Assembly: GCA_016714985.1 (NCBI GenBank)
Contig: JADKBS010000001.1
Span: forward strand, 138,501-202,500
Length of the DNA stretch: 64,000 bases
DNA from: Saprospiraceae bacterium
GTDB lineage: Bacteria; Bacteroidota; Bacteroidia; Chitinophagales; Saprospiraceae
Direction: 5' to 3'
In this document: positions 56,058 through 64,000 of the stretch, piece by piece
Numbering within the stretch: position 1 is the first letter of the stretch
Layout: the number at the start of each line of letters is the position of its first letter
Position numbers and translations under genes: made by a program
The notes under the pieces: generated by a model
Database searches by the model: none
What the model saw: the letters and a program-made list of their open reading frames with translations, nothing else
Told to the model about the DNA's origin: nothing

Positions 56058-57041
56058 ATGAAAAAGAACTTCTTGCTTATTTTTTCGCTACTGGCTACTT
56101 GGGCGCTGGCGCAACACAGTTACATTTCCGATCGCCGCTTCTACACGCCGGACGAATTGATTGGCTACGATTTCAAGCCTGCCGTGAAGGAGGTGCCGAA
56201 CGAGCGCCAAGAAGACCTCGACCCCGGCGAGTACAGCTTTGGCATCACCCAGAGCCACCTTTATGTGAAGGGCGAAGGCATCGAAGGTGTTTACAATGTG
56301 AACAACATGCAGCCAGAAGAGTACGGCTTCAAACTTACCTTGATGAACGCCCGTGATGCCCGTTTGCAGGGCCACCTGAAGGTTATCGTGAATAAATATG
56401 GCATGGTGGAAACGCTGATTTTCAAACGGGCACCCACCGATAAGGAGACCATTTTCTACCTGCCTGCCATTCCCGGCCAAGTAAAAGAGCAAGAGAAAGC
56501 CTATTTCACCGACCGGGGCGAACTGGCCATCATGCATCCCGATTCCATCTGGGGCAAGTCGTTCCACCCCTTCCTGCGCAAGCACAACGCAGACCGGGTG
56601 CAGGAGCGCCTCCGAATGAAGGACAGCACCACTATCAGTTTTGTGGTGGAGACCACCATCGTAGAGAAGGAAGTAAAGAAAAAGAAAAAAGACGAGGCTG
56701 CTGCCCCTGCTGCTGATTCATTGGCCGTTGTTGCTGCCGCAACGCCAGTTGATAGCGCGGCTGCTGGCCCGGAGAAGAAGGTGAAAATCATCAAAGAGTA
56801 CTTTGTCGTGGAGCGCTCCATTGTCCAAATGGAAGATGGTCAGCGAGAGGACAAGACCTGGAAATATCCCGTAAAGCGCATTTCAGACAAGGAGGATGCC
56901 CAGGCTGGCGAGCAAGAGGAGCGCTTCCAGTGGGAGTTCATCAACGACAAGAAAGAGAAAATCGTGCTGTACCTCAACGGTGACCACACCGTCAGTTCAA
57001 TGATCATCAACGACAGAACCTATCTGATGAGAGGGTTTTAG
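56058..57041 (+). CDS. Secreted protein of unknown function
   Basis: 327 residues. The signal peptide ends ATWALAQ. A Lys-rich, Ala/Pro-rich low-complexity stretch (EKEVKKKKKDEAAAPAADSL, about residues 208-245) separates an N-terminal domain of about 190 residues from a C-terminal domain ending ISDKE...NDRTYLMRGF. Paired acidic and aromatic strands suggest beta structure, and a periplasmic or surface location is likely. No family is recognised. The start is the ATG after the CCGTCCA spacer; the longer frame would translate the spacer. Confidence 0.7.
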   Translation: MKKNFLLIFSLLATWALAQHSYISDRRFYTPDELIGYDFKPAVKEVPNERQEDLDPGEYSFGITQSHLYVKGEGIEGVYNVNNMQPEEYGFKLTLMNARDARLQGHLKVIVNKYGMVETLIFKRAPTDKETIFYLPAIPGQVKEQEKAYFTDRGELAIMHPDSIWGKSFHPFLRKHNADRVQERLRMKDSTTISFVVETTIVEKEVKKKKKDEAAAPAADSLAVVAAATPVDSAAAGPEKKVKIIKEYFVVERSIVQMEDGQREDKTWKYPVKRISDKEDAQAGEQEERFQWEFINDKKEKIVLYLNGDHTVSSMIINDRTYLMRGF

Positions 57042-57200
57042 GATTGCGGATTACGGATTGCGAGATTGCGGATTAAGGTCGTAATTTTGCGGCCCCTTAC
57101 TTTTTAAAGCCGTTTTTCAAATAGATTCAACACAAATGGGTGGCAGATAGAAAGATGCGTGGTTCACCGTCCACCGTTGACCGTCCACCGTCCACCGTTC
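57042..57200. repeat. Low-complexity spacer before metF
   Basis: GGATTGCGGATTACGGATTG units (57044-57078) and, further on, ACCGTCCACCGTTGACCGTC units (57165-57200). A TAATTTTG box lies between them. The second set ends four bases before the ATG. Confidence 0.65.
57082..57089 (+). promoter_or_regulatory. TAnnTTTG box TAATTTTG before metF
   Basis: An exact match to the Bacteroidota -7 box. It would give a leader of about 110 bases that contains the CCGTCCA repeat run. Confidence 0.45.
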
Positions 57201-57203
57201 ATT

Positions 57204-58158
57204 ATGAAAGTCACCGAATATTTTGAGAACGCCAAGGGTCAGACCCTTATCTCGTTTGAAGTGTTGCCACCGCTGAAGGGCGGCAGCATGAAGGCCATTT
57301 TCGATACGCTCGACCCGTTGATGGAATTCAAGCCGCCATTCATTGACGTGACCTACCACCGGGAGGATTTCATCTATAAGAAAATGCCGAGCGGTTATTA
57401 CGAAAAAAGCCATCCGCAAGCGGCCCGGCACGGTGGGCATCTGTGCCGCCATCATGCACCGCTATGGGGTGGACGCTGTGCCGCACCTCATTTGCGGCGG
57501 CTTCACGAAGGAAGAGACAGAGAACGCCCTTATTGACCTTAATTTTCTGAATATCAACAATGTACTGGCCCTTCGGGGCGATGCCGCCAGTTTCGATGGC
57601 AGGTTCGTGCCAGATCCCAACGGCCACGAATACGCCCTTGATCTTGTGAAGCAGATAGAGGCCATGAACAACGGCAAGTACCTCGACGACAATATCAAGG
57701 ACGGCCTCAAAACGGACTTCTGCATTGGTGTGGCCGGCTATCCCGAAAAGCACTTCGAGGCGCCGAACCTTGCCAGCGACCTTGCCTTTGCCAAGGCCAA
57801 GGTGGATGCCGGGGCCGACTACATCGTCACGCAGATGTTTTTCGAGAACAAATACTATTTCAGTTTCGTGGAGGAGTGCCGCAAGGCGGGTATCGATGTG
57901 CCCATCGTGCCGGGCCTGAAGCCGCTGACCAAACTGCACCAACTCAGCTCCATACCCCGCCATTTCTACATTGACCTGCCCGACGTGCTGGTGGACGAAA
58001 TTCAAAAAGCGACCACCCCGAAGGCAAGGCAGGAACTTGGCGTGGAGTGGCTCATCGCCCAATCCAAAGAACTGAAAGCCGCAGGAGTGCCTTGCCTGCA
58101 CTACTACACGATGGGCGACGCCGATACCATCCGGCAAGTGGCAGAGGCAGTTTTTTAA
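57204..58158 (+). CDS. metF: Methylenetetrahydrofolate reductase, frameshifted
   Basis: About 318 residues. It reduces 5,10-methylene-THF to 5-methyl-THF for methionine synthesis in the cytoplasm. Family landmarks are SFEVLPP near the N-terminus, FIDVTYHRED, LALRGDAA with the folate-site Asp, GVAGYPEKH, and DAGADYIVTQMFFEN. An extra A in the run at 57402-57407 breaks the frame; removing it gives YEKAIRKRPGTVGICAAI and one open protein. A homopolymer consensus error is the simplest explanation for a housekeeping gene. It is followed by the carbamoyltransferase gene after 45 bases. Confidence 0.9.
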
Positions 58159-58203
58159 CATGCTGGCTAAAAGCCCAAACTGCGCTGCACTAAAAGAACA
58201 AAC

Positions 58204-60066
58204 ATGAAAATCCTTGGTATTTCGGCCTTTTACCACGATTCCGCTGCCGCCATCCTACACGATGGCGAGGTGATAGCCGCTGCACAAGAAGAGCGTTTTA
58301 CCCGCAAAAAGCACGACCCCGGCTTCCCCACCAATGCCGCCCGGTTCTGCCTCGAACAAGCTGGTTTTTCGATTGACGAACTGGACGCCGTGGTCTTCTA
58401 CGACAAGCCGCTGCTCAAATTCGAGCGCCTGCTCGATACCTATTATGGCTTTGCTCCGCAAGGCTTGGCGTCGTTCATAAAGGCCATTCCCGTTTGGTTG
58501 AAGGAAAAGATGTTCCTAAAAAAAGTCATTCGAGAGGAACTTGCCAAGGTCGGCGACTACGACAGCCGCAAGCTGAAACTGCTCTTCCCAGAGCACCACC
58601 TGAGCCATGCGGCCAGTGCGTTTTACCCCAGCAATTTCGAGGAAGCGGCCATCCTGACCATTGATGGGGTGGGTGAATGGGCCACGGCCAGCATCTGCCA
58701 TGGCAAGGGGGCGAGTATGGAAATCAAGCGGGAACTGCACTTCCCGCACTCGTTGGGGCTGCTGTACTCGGCGTTCACCTACTTCCTCGGCTTCCGGGTG
58801 AACTCCGGCGAGTACAAGCTGATGGGTCTCGCACCCTACGGCAGGCCAAACGCCCCCGAGACTGCCCGTTTCAAAAAAATTATCGAAACGGAGTTGGTGG
58901 ACATCCGGCCAGATGGCTCGCTTTGGCTCAACCAGCAATACTTCAGCTACGCAACGGGCCTGCGTATGGTGCGTGATGATGCGTGGCAAAAGCTCTTTGG
59001 CTTCGCAACCCGCAAACCGGAGCAGCCATTGGAGCAGCACCATTGCGACCTTGCCTTGGCTATCCAGCAGGTGACGGAGGAAGTGGTGATTTTGATGGCA
59101 AAAGAAGCCAAGCGCCTGACCGGGGCCAAGTACCTCTGCATGGCGGGCGGCGTGGCGCTCAATTGCGTAGCGAATGGCAAGTTGTTGCGTAGCAAAATTT
59201 TTGAAAAAATATTCATCCAGCCCGCCGCTGGCGATGCGGGCGGGGCGCTGGGTGCGGCACTGGCGGCGCACCACTTGTATTTCAAAAAAGATAGGAAACT
59301 GGCCAGTGACTTCGATGCCATGCACGGCTCGTACCTCGGCCCGGAGTTCTCGTGGCTCGATGTGGAGCAGGTGGCCCGCAAGTACAAGGCCGTTTTTACG
59401 AAGTTTGATAATTTTGAAAAAATGGCCGAGCGGGTGGCGGCGCTGATTGCCGAAGGCAACGTCATCGGTTGGGTGCAGGGGCGCATGGAGTTTGGCCCAA
59501 GGGCGTTGGGTGCCCGCAGCATCATCGGCGATGCCCGCAACGAGGAGATGCAGCGCAAGCTGAACCTGAAAATCAAGTACCGGGAGAGCTTCCGGCCCTT
59601 TGCGCCATCAGTGCTGGCCGAGGATGCTGCGCAATTTTTTGAACTTGATGCCCCATCGCCGTACATGCTGCTGGTGGCCGATATTGCGGAGCGACGAAAA
59701 GCCCATGTGCCCGCCAACTACCTCGACCTGCCGATGATGGAACGACTCTACGTAAAACGTTCTGATTTACAGGCGATTACGCACGTGGACTTCTCGGCCC
59801 GGGTGCAAACGGTGCATCGGGAGACAAACCCCCGCTACCATTTGCTGATTGAAAAATTCAAGGAGCGGACGGGCTGCCCCGTCATCGTGAACACGAGCTT
59901 CAACGTGCGGGGCGAGCCAATCGTATGCACCCCCGACGATGCCTACCGCTGCTTCATGCGCACCGAGATGGACTACCTCTTGGTGGGCGATTATCTTTTT
60001 GCCAAGACCGACCAGCCCGAATGGACGAAGACGGACAACTGGCAGGAGGAGTTTGTGTTGGACTGA
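58204..60066 (+). CDS. Carbamoyltransferase (NodU/CmcH/TobZ family)
   Basis: 620 residues, full length. The N-terminal Kae1-like fold opens MKILGISAFYHDSAAAILHD and has EHHLSHAASAFYPS with metal-binding His. The middle has GEYKLMGLAPYG and MAGGVALNCVANGK. The C-terminal YrdC-like part has FGPRALGARSII and NTSFNVRGEPIVCTP. It would make carbamoyl-adenylate from carbamoyl phosphate and transfer the carbamoyl group to a hydroxyl of a sugar or natural product; the acceptor is unknown. Two small membrane-protein genes follow, as in other carbamoyltransferase/SxtJ-type groups. Confidence 0.9.
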   Translation: MKILGISAFYHDSAAAILHDGEVIAAAQEERFTRKKHDPGFPTNAARFCLEQAGFSIDELDAVVFYDKPLLKFERLLDTYYGFAPQGLASFIKAIPVWLKEKMFLKKVIREELAKVGDYDSRKLKLLFPEHHLSHAASAFYPSNFEEAAILTIDGVGEWATASICHGKGASMEIKRELHFPHSLGLLYSAFTYFLGFRVNSGEYKLMGLAPYGRPNAPETARFKKIIETELVDIRPDGSLWLNQQYFSYATGLRMVRDDAWQKLFGFATRKPEQPLEQHHCDLALAIQQVTEEVVILMAKEAKRLTGAKYLCMAGGVALNCVANGKLLRSKIFEKIFIQPAAGDAGGALGAALAAHHLYFKKDRKLASDFDAMHGSYLGPEFSWLDVEQVARKYKAVFTKFDNFEKMAERVAALIAEGNVIGWVQGRMEFGPRALGARSIIGDARNEEMQRKLNLKIKYRESFRPFAPSVLAEDAAQFFELDAPSPYMLLVADIAERRKAHVPANYLDLPMMERLYVKRSDLQAITHVDFSARVQTVHRETNPRYHLLIEKFKERTGCPVIVNTSFNVRGEPIVCTPDDAYRCFMRTEMDYLLVGDYLFAKTDQPEWTKTDNWQEEFVLD

Positions 60067-60150
60067 AAATAGTTGCGAGCTGTGAGTTTCGAGTTGCGAG
60101 CAAGGGCTGCTTCAACTCGCCACTCGCAGCTCGTAACCCGAAACTTCTAT
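60067..60150. repeat. Palindromic spacer of AACTCGC/GAGTTGCGAG units
   Basis: AGTTGCGAGCTGTGAGTTTC on the left and CAACTCGCCACTCGCAGCTC on the right are complementary in style, with mismatches. The right arm ends next to ATG 60154. Confidence 0.75.
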
Positions 60151-60153
60151 AAA

Positions 60154-60303
60154 ATGGATTTTTTCAAAGACCTTTGGAACTTCATGCGGGAGCGAAAAAA
60201 ATTCTGGCTCTTGCCCGTCATCATTGTGCTGTTGCTGCTCGGCATCTTGCTGGTATTCGGCGGGGGCAGTGCGGTAGCGCCTTTTATTTATACCTTATTT
60301 TAG
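60154..60303 (+). CDS. DUF5989-family small membrane protein
   Basis: 49 residues: an amphipathic KDLWNFMRERKKFWLLP opening, one membrane helix (VIIVLLLLGILLVF), and the conserved end GSAVAPFIYTLF. This family is found next to carbamoyltransferase and SxtJ-like genes; its role is unknown. The start follows the palindromic spacer; the longer frame from 60073 translates the spacer and was rejected. Confidence 0.82.
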   Translation: MDFFKDLWNFMRERKKFWLLPVIIVLLLLGILLVFGGGSAVAPFIYTLF

Positions 60304-60417
60304 AGGAGTGAGAGCGTGAGAAAGTGAGAGATGTGAGAGGAGCGAGACATAAACGCTCACCCTCTCACCCTCTCACCCTCTCACCCTCTCACCCTCTCAC
60401 CCTCTCACCCTCTATTC
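60304..60417. repeat. Palindromic spacer with seven perfect TCACCCTC units
   Basis: The left side carries GTGAGAG-type units (60308-60345). The right side has TCACCCTC seven times in perfect tandem at 60357-60412, ending five bases before ATG 60418. The two sides can pair. Confidence 0.9.
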
Positions 60418-60777
60418 ATGAAAAACAGACAAACCGAAACCTGTCTCGTCATTGCCACCGGCCTCTTGGTCATCTACCTGTTGCACCCGGCGAAGGCGCT
60501 GATTTATGCAGCGATAGCTTTGGGCGTAGTAGGGGCGTTCGTTCCGTCCATTGCGAAGTGGGTGGACTGGGCTTGGTACAAGCTGGCCGAGGGCATGGGC
60601 TGGGTCATGTCGAAGGTGATGCTGTCGGTGGTTTTCTTCGTGTTTTTGTTCCCGATTGCCTTGCTATCAAGGGTTTTTGGAAAAAAAGACAGCCTGCAAT
60701 TGAAGAAGAAAACGGGCAGCTACTGGACGGAACGCAACCACAGCTACGAGGCGAAGGATTTGGAAAATGTGTGGTAG
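60418..60777 (+). CDS. SxtJ-like membrane protein
   Basis: 119 residues with about three membrane helices (LVIATGLLVIYLLH, ALIYAAIALGVVGAFVP, VMLSVVFFVFLFPIALL) and a C-terminal YWTERNHSYEAKDLENVW typical of the SxtJ family. SxtJ-type proteins accompany carbamoyltransferases in natural-product clusters, with no proven function. The octamer array ends five bases before the start, so translation may depend on array length. Confidence 0.8.
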   Translation: MKNRQTETCLVIATGLLVIYLLHPAKALIYAAIALGVVGAFVPSIAKWVDWAWYKLAEGMGWVMSKVMLSVVFFVFLFPIALLSRVFGKKDSLQLKKKTGSYWTERNHSYEAKDLENVW

Positions 60778-60882
60778 CTCGTATTTAGTTTGATGAGTTT
60801 GAATTGTTCGATGGGTTCGATTTGTCCCCCTTGCACCTCAAACTCATCAAGCACCCCAAATCCATCAAACAAATCATTTCAA
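60778..60882. repeat. Palindromic spacer of ATCAAAC units
   Basis: GTTTGATGAGTTTGAATTGT on the left pairs with CAAACTCATCAAGCACCCCA and ATCCATCAAACAAATC on the right. It lies directly before the DUF4286 start. Confidence 0.85.
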
Positions 60883-60883
60883 G

Positions 60884-61192
60884 ATGATAATCTACAACGT
60901 CACCGTAAAAATAGACCGCAGCATCCATGGAGATTGGGTGGACTGGATGCGCAACGTGCATATCCCCGAAGTGATGGCCACGGGCTTTTTCACCAAGAGC
61001 ACCATGCTGCGCCTGCTCGAACCACCTTCCGACGAAGAGGGCATCACCTATGCCATTCAATATACCTGCAACAATATAGAAGCCCTACGCCGCTACCAAG
61101 AGGAGGAATCCCCTGCGCTGCAAGCTAAGTTGACCGAGCGATACGAGGGAAAATATTTCGCCTTTCGCACCATTCTGAAAGTGGTGGAGTAA
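60884..61192 (+). CDS. DUF4286-family protein
   Basis: 102 residues, a small ferredoxin-like fold: MIIYNVTVKIDRSIHGDWVD, WMRNVHIPEVMATGFF, TYAIQYTCNNIEALRRYQEE and YFAFRTILKVVE. A cytoplasmic protein of unknown role, widespread in Bacteroidota. No signal peptide. The start is directly after the palindromic spacer. Confidence 0.88.
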   Translation: MIIYNVTVKIDRSIHGDWVDWMRNVHIPEVMATGFFTKSTMLRLLEPPSDEEGITYAIQYTCNNIEALRRYQEEESPALQAKLTERYEGKYFAFRTILKVVE

Positions 61193-61447
61193 CACTTTCT
61201 ACGAAAATTTTCGTCGTTCTTTTCGCCCTTCCTGCCGACACTGGCCGCTGCCCGTCCGCCATGCCTCTATTTTCATCGAATAAAATCCTGCGACTCAAAT
61301 AATCGGCGGTGCTTTGAAGTTATTCCGCCTTGTGTGGAGAAATTGAGAAATTAGAAGTTACGAAATTGTGGGAAGTGCAACGTTCTGCCTGCCCTAATTT
61401 CTCAATTTCCCAATTTCTCCCTTCAGTCACTAGATAATTTTTGAGTC
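61193..61447. other. Intergenic region with palindromic spacer
   Basis: No gene is seen. GAGAAATTGAGAAATTAGAA (61339 on) is mirrored by CCTAATTTCTCAATTTCCCA near 61394-61428, the same architecture as the other spacers. A T-rich TAATTTTTG lies just before the next start. Confidence 0.6.
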
Positions 61448-62569
61448 ATGGACAAAATGAAAAAATTCTTCCTGTTCTGTTCTGGCGTTGACACGACCAT
61501 GTTAGAGCGCTGTCCTTCCGACGTGAACAAGTACATGGGCATCGGTGCCACGGTGTTCTTTACAGGAGTGCTGGCGTTTTTCTCGTCAGGGTATGCGCTT
61601 TTCACGGTTTTCGATAGCTATCTGATGGCCGGAGTATTTGGCCTCGTTTGGGGACTGATGATTTTTAACCTCGACCGCTACATTGTGATGAGCATGAAGA
61701 GCAACGGCAAATGGTGGCGGGATGCCCTCGTGGCAGCGCCCCGGCTCGTGCTGGCCGTGCTGTTGGCCTTGGTCATTTCCAAGCCATTGGAACTGAGGAT
61801 TTTTGAGAAAGAAATCAAGGCCGAACTCGTGACGATGGAGCAGGAGGTTTTCAAAAAACAGGAAGACCAACTGAAGGCCCGCTACCAAGTCCAGTTGGAC
61901 GAGCAGCGCCAAGCCATTGCGCAGCTAAAAACCGAAATCGCCGAAAAAACCGCGGCACGGGACACCCTCACCCGCATGGCCGTCCAAGAAGCAGATGGTA
62001 CGGGCGGCTCTGGCAAGCGGAACCTCGGCCCCATTTATCGGGCCAAAAAAGCCGAGGCCGACAAGGCGCAGGCTGAGTTGGATAGCCTCGTTGCCGTCGC
62101 CATACCTATTATGAAGGATAAGGAAAAGTCCATCTCCGTATTGGACTCGACCGTGGCTGCTGAAATTGCTGGGCTTGCCCGCACCAGCTACGATGGCATG
62201 GCTTCCCGCATGGAAGCACTTTCGAGGCTGTCGGAAGGGAGCAAGGCCATTCACTTTGCCAGCATTTTCATCATGCTGTTGTTCATCGCCATCGAAACGG
62301 CGCCCATCATGGTCAAGCTCATCTCGCACCGCAGCCCCTACGACTACCTACTGAACGAGCACGAGCATGTGTTTGAAATGGCCAACAAAGAAAGAACCGT
62401 GCTGCTCGCCAACGAGGTGAACAATAAAATGCAGTACGAGACCGAGACGAGCCGCCATTTGACACAGTCACGCATCGTGCTCCAAAAAGAACTGATAGAC
62501 CACAAGTTCAAGGAGAAACTGGCCGACCTGAAGAACAGGCCATTCGATTGGAAACTGGGAGCGGTTTAA
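61448..62569 (+). CDS. DUF4407-family membrane protein
   Basis: 373 residues. The opening FFLFCSGVDTTMLERCPSDV and the GLMIFNLDRYIVMSMK motif are characteristic of the family. Two helices near 30-75 and one at about 95-118 precede a long coiled coil (about 125-260), then another helix (AIHFASIFIMLLFIAIETAP) and a charged C-terminus. Function is unknown. A perfect 14-bp hairpin follows 15 bases after the stop. Confidence 0.88.
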   Translation: MDKMKKFFLFCSGVDTTMLERCPSDVNKYMGIGATVFFTGVLAFFSSGYALFTVFDSYLMAGVFGLVWGLMIFNLDRYIVMSMKSNGKWWRDALVAAPRLVLAVLLALVISKPLELRIFEKEIKAELVTMEQEVFKKQEDQLKARYQVQLDEQRQAIAQLKTEIAEKTAARDTLTRMAVQEADGTGGSGKRNLGPIYRAKKAEADKAQAELDSLVAVAIPIMKDKEKSISVLDSTVAAEIAGLARTSYDGMASRMEALSRLSEGSKAIHFASIFIMLLFIAIETAPIMVKLISHRSPYDYLLNEHEHVFEMANKERTVLLANEVNNKMQYETETSRHLTQSRIVLQKELIDHKFKEKLADLKNRPFDWKLGAV

Positions 62570-62583
62570 TGCCCCAATGCTCA

Positions 62584-62614
62584 ACGCTGGCAGGGTTCGA
62601 AACCCTGCCAGCGT
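62584..62614 (+). terminator. Perfect 14-bp hairpin after the DUF4407 gene
   Basis: ACGCTGGCAGGGTT, loop CGA, AACCCTGCCAGCGT. There is no T-tract. It resembles repeated intergenic GGCAGGGTTCGAAACCCTGCC elements and may act as a terminator. Confidence 0.6.
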
Positions 62615-62725
62615 CATGCCTGCCAGTGTTAAGTTTATAGCCGCCTCGCCGACCTTTTGCAACCTTCCTTTATTGCACTCCGCAATTTCTCCCTATGTTT
62701 CGTCTCCTTTTATCAAAACGATTTT

Positions 62726-64000
62726 ATGAAAAAACTCAACCTACTGCTAAGTGCCCTCTTTTTGCTTTACCATATATATATTGTGCAAGGCCAATCGCTC
62801 CAAGTCGCCACCACCGCCCCAACTGGGCAAACAGTGAGCGCGGGTTCGGCCATCACAGTGACATTCGACCAGGCCATCAACCCCCAGACCGTAAGTTCGG
62901 CCAGCTTCCGGGTCTTTGGCCGTTGGTCGGGGCCGGCCAAGGGCCAGTTTGCTTTTTTGGAAAACGACTTGACCGTCAGTTTCCAGCCCGACGAGCCTTT
63001 TTTTGCAGGGGAAATGGTCTGGGTGCAGCTTTCAAAAAGCATCGCCTCCGCAAACGGCGAATCACTGTCAAAGCCCTATGCATGGCCATTTGTGATAAAA
63101 GCAGGTCCCGGCTTCCTCGACCAGCCGCTGGAAGCCACCATCGAATTGCGGTTGCCGGGCGAGGACTACCTCCAAACCTATGGTGCCTACGCTGGTGACA
63201 TGAACAACGACGGCTACTCTGACCTTGTGGCCGTCAACGAAAGTTCTGACGACCTGCGCATCCTACTTAATGACGGCACGGGGCACTACCCAAGTTTCGA
63301 GGTGTACGATACTGGCGACGACAGTACCCCCAGCCCCAGCGAGGGTGCCGACTTCAACAACGACGGCGAGATTGACCTCGTGGTGACGACCGCTTGGGAC
63401 TCTGAGGTGCGTGTGCTAATGGGGGGATGGTCAGGGGAATTTCACCAACATGGATACCTATTACACTTCTAATGGCGTGCGGGGCGTCGTAGTCGGTGAC
63501 TTCAACGGCGATGGCTGGGACGATATGCTGACCACCAACCGCTTGGCTGGTAATATCACTATCTTCCTGAACGACGGCGACGGCACCTTCACAGCCAGCA
63601 CCATGAACCTGCCCAACCAAGACGAAACAGCCTGCGCCTTGGTTGACGCCAATCACGATGGCATACTGGACATTTACTATGCAGCCTTCAACAGCCAGTT
63701 ATGTGGGGTGCTGCTCGGCGATGGCACAGGGGGATTCACGCTTTCGAGCCAGGTGGCCGTGCAGGGCCGTCCGTGGATGATTGGCGCAGCCGACTTAAAT
63801 GGGGATGGCAACCCCGACCTCGTTTCCGCCAATTCCAACAGCAATAAGACAGCCGTACTGTTTGGTGATGGACAGGGTGGGCTTGGCCAACCGACGCATT
63901 ATGCGCCGCCCAACTGCCAGTTCCCATTGGCTGTTGACATTGGGGACATTGATGGCGACGGCGACATGGACTTTATTACCAGTAACTACAGCTCAGATAA
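62726..64000 (+). CDS. Secreted VCBS/FG-GAP repeat protein with N-terminal SbsA-like Ig domain (partial, frameshifted)
   Basis: The signal peptide ends YIVQGQ. An Ig-like domain follows (TTAPTGQTVSAGSAITVTFD to WPFVIKAG). FG-GAP/VCBS repeats with calcium-binding DxNxDG loops come next: DMNNDGYSD, DFNNDGEID, DFNGDGWDD, DANHDGILD, DLNGDGNPD and DIDGDGDMD. One extra G in the run at 63422-63427 breaks the frame; corrected, it reads LMGDGQGNFTNMDTYY and stays open to the window end, so the C-terminus is missing. It is probably an exported surface propeller that binds calcium. Confidence 0.82.

Noticed and set aside
60357..60412. Tandem octamers as a possible CRISPR array
   Set aside because: The units are contiguous with no spacers, only 8 bases long, and there are no cas genes nearby.
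62584..62614. GGTTCGAAACC resembling a tRNA T-arm
   Set aside because: It is a simple perfect 14-bp palindrome; no acceptor stem, D-arm or anticodon arm can be drawn around it.

Overview
The window looks like a Bacteroidota chromosome, most likely from the Saprospiria or a nearby lineage (inference). The reasons are TAnnTTTG-type promoter boxes, very little Shine-Dalgarno signal, families largely confined to this phylum (DUF5777, DUF4286, DUF5989, ~800-residue double FtsX/MacB permeases), and Asp-box and VCBS surface proteins. No tRNA, rRNA or CRISPR array was found.

Layout. 1-4400: an electron-transfer region with an IS66-like miniature element, a membrane diheme cytochrome b, a decaheme c-type cytochrome, and two heme lipoproteins around a DUF5777 beta-barrel. 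4450-11600: a heavy-metal RND efflux set (His-rich periplasmic protein, CusA-like pump, TolC-like channel, CusB-like adaptor), with a PIN-type toxin-antitoxin pair on the opposite strand between pump and channel. 11750-14590: a sigma-54 activator and its histidine kinase. 14535-17749: a broken TIR-STAND NTPase-TPR gene. 17926-51173: one adaptor, two LolD/MacB-type ATPases, then twelve consecutive paralogous ABC permeases covering 30 kb. 51228-64000: a convergent MsbA-like exporter, an Asp-box secreted protein, an unknown secreted protein, metF, a carbamoyltransferase/DUF5989/SxtJ-like group, DUF4286, DUF4407, and the start of a VCBS-repeat protein that runs off the end.

Three things stand out. 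First, twelve permeases are served by two ATPases and one adaptor. Their 3' ends are almost identical although the rest has diverged, and stray copies of the 3' tail lie after two stop codons, which suggests growth and homogenisation by recombination. Second, many gene junctions carry an imperfect palindrome built of short degenerate repeats. The sequence differs at each junction but the architecture is the same, and a G-poor arm usually ends next to the start codon. One such palindrome sits in frame inside the RND pump gene, and a related repeat sits in the linker of the sigma-54 regulator. Third, several otherwise good genes carry one single-base frameshift, often in a homopolymer. These are best read as consensus errors, whereas the STAND gene has about ten within 1.1 kb and may be truly decayed.

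How the genes may work together (inference): the kinase and sigma-54 activator probably control the ABC efflux operon downstream, which has a sigma-54-like site before its adaptor gene. The efflux system at 4553-11582 would export metal ions across both membranes.
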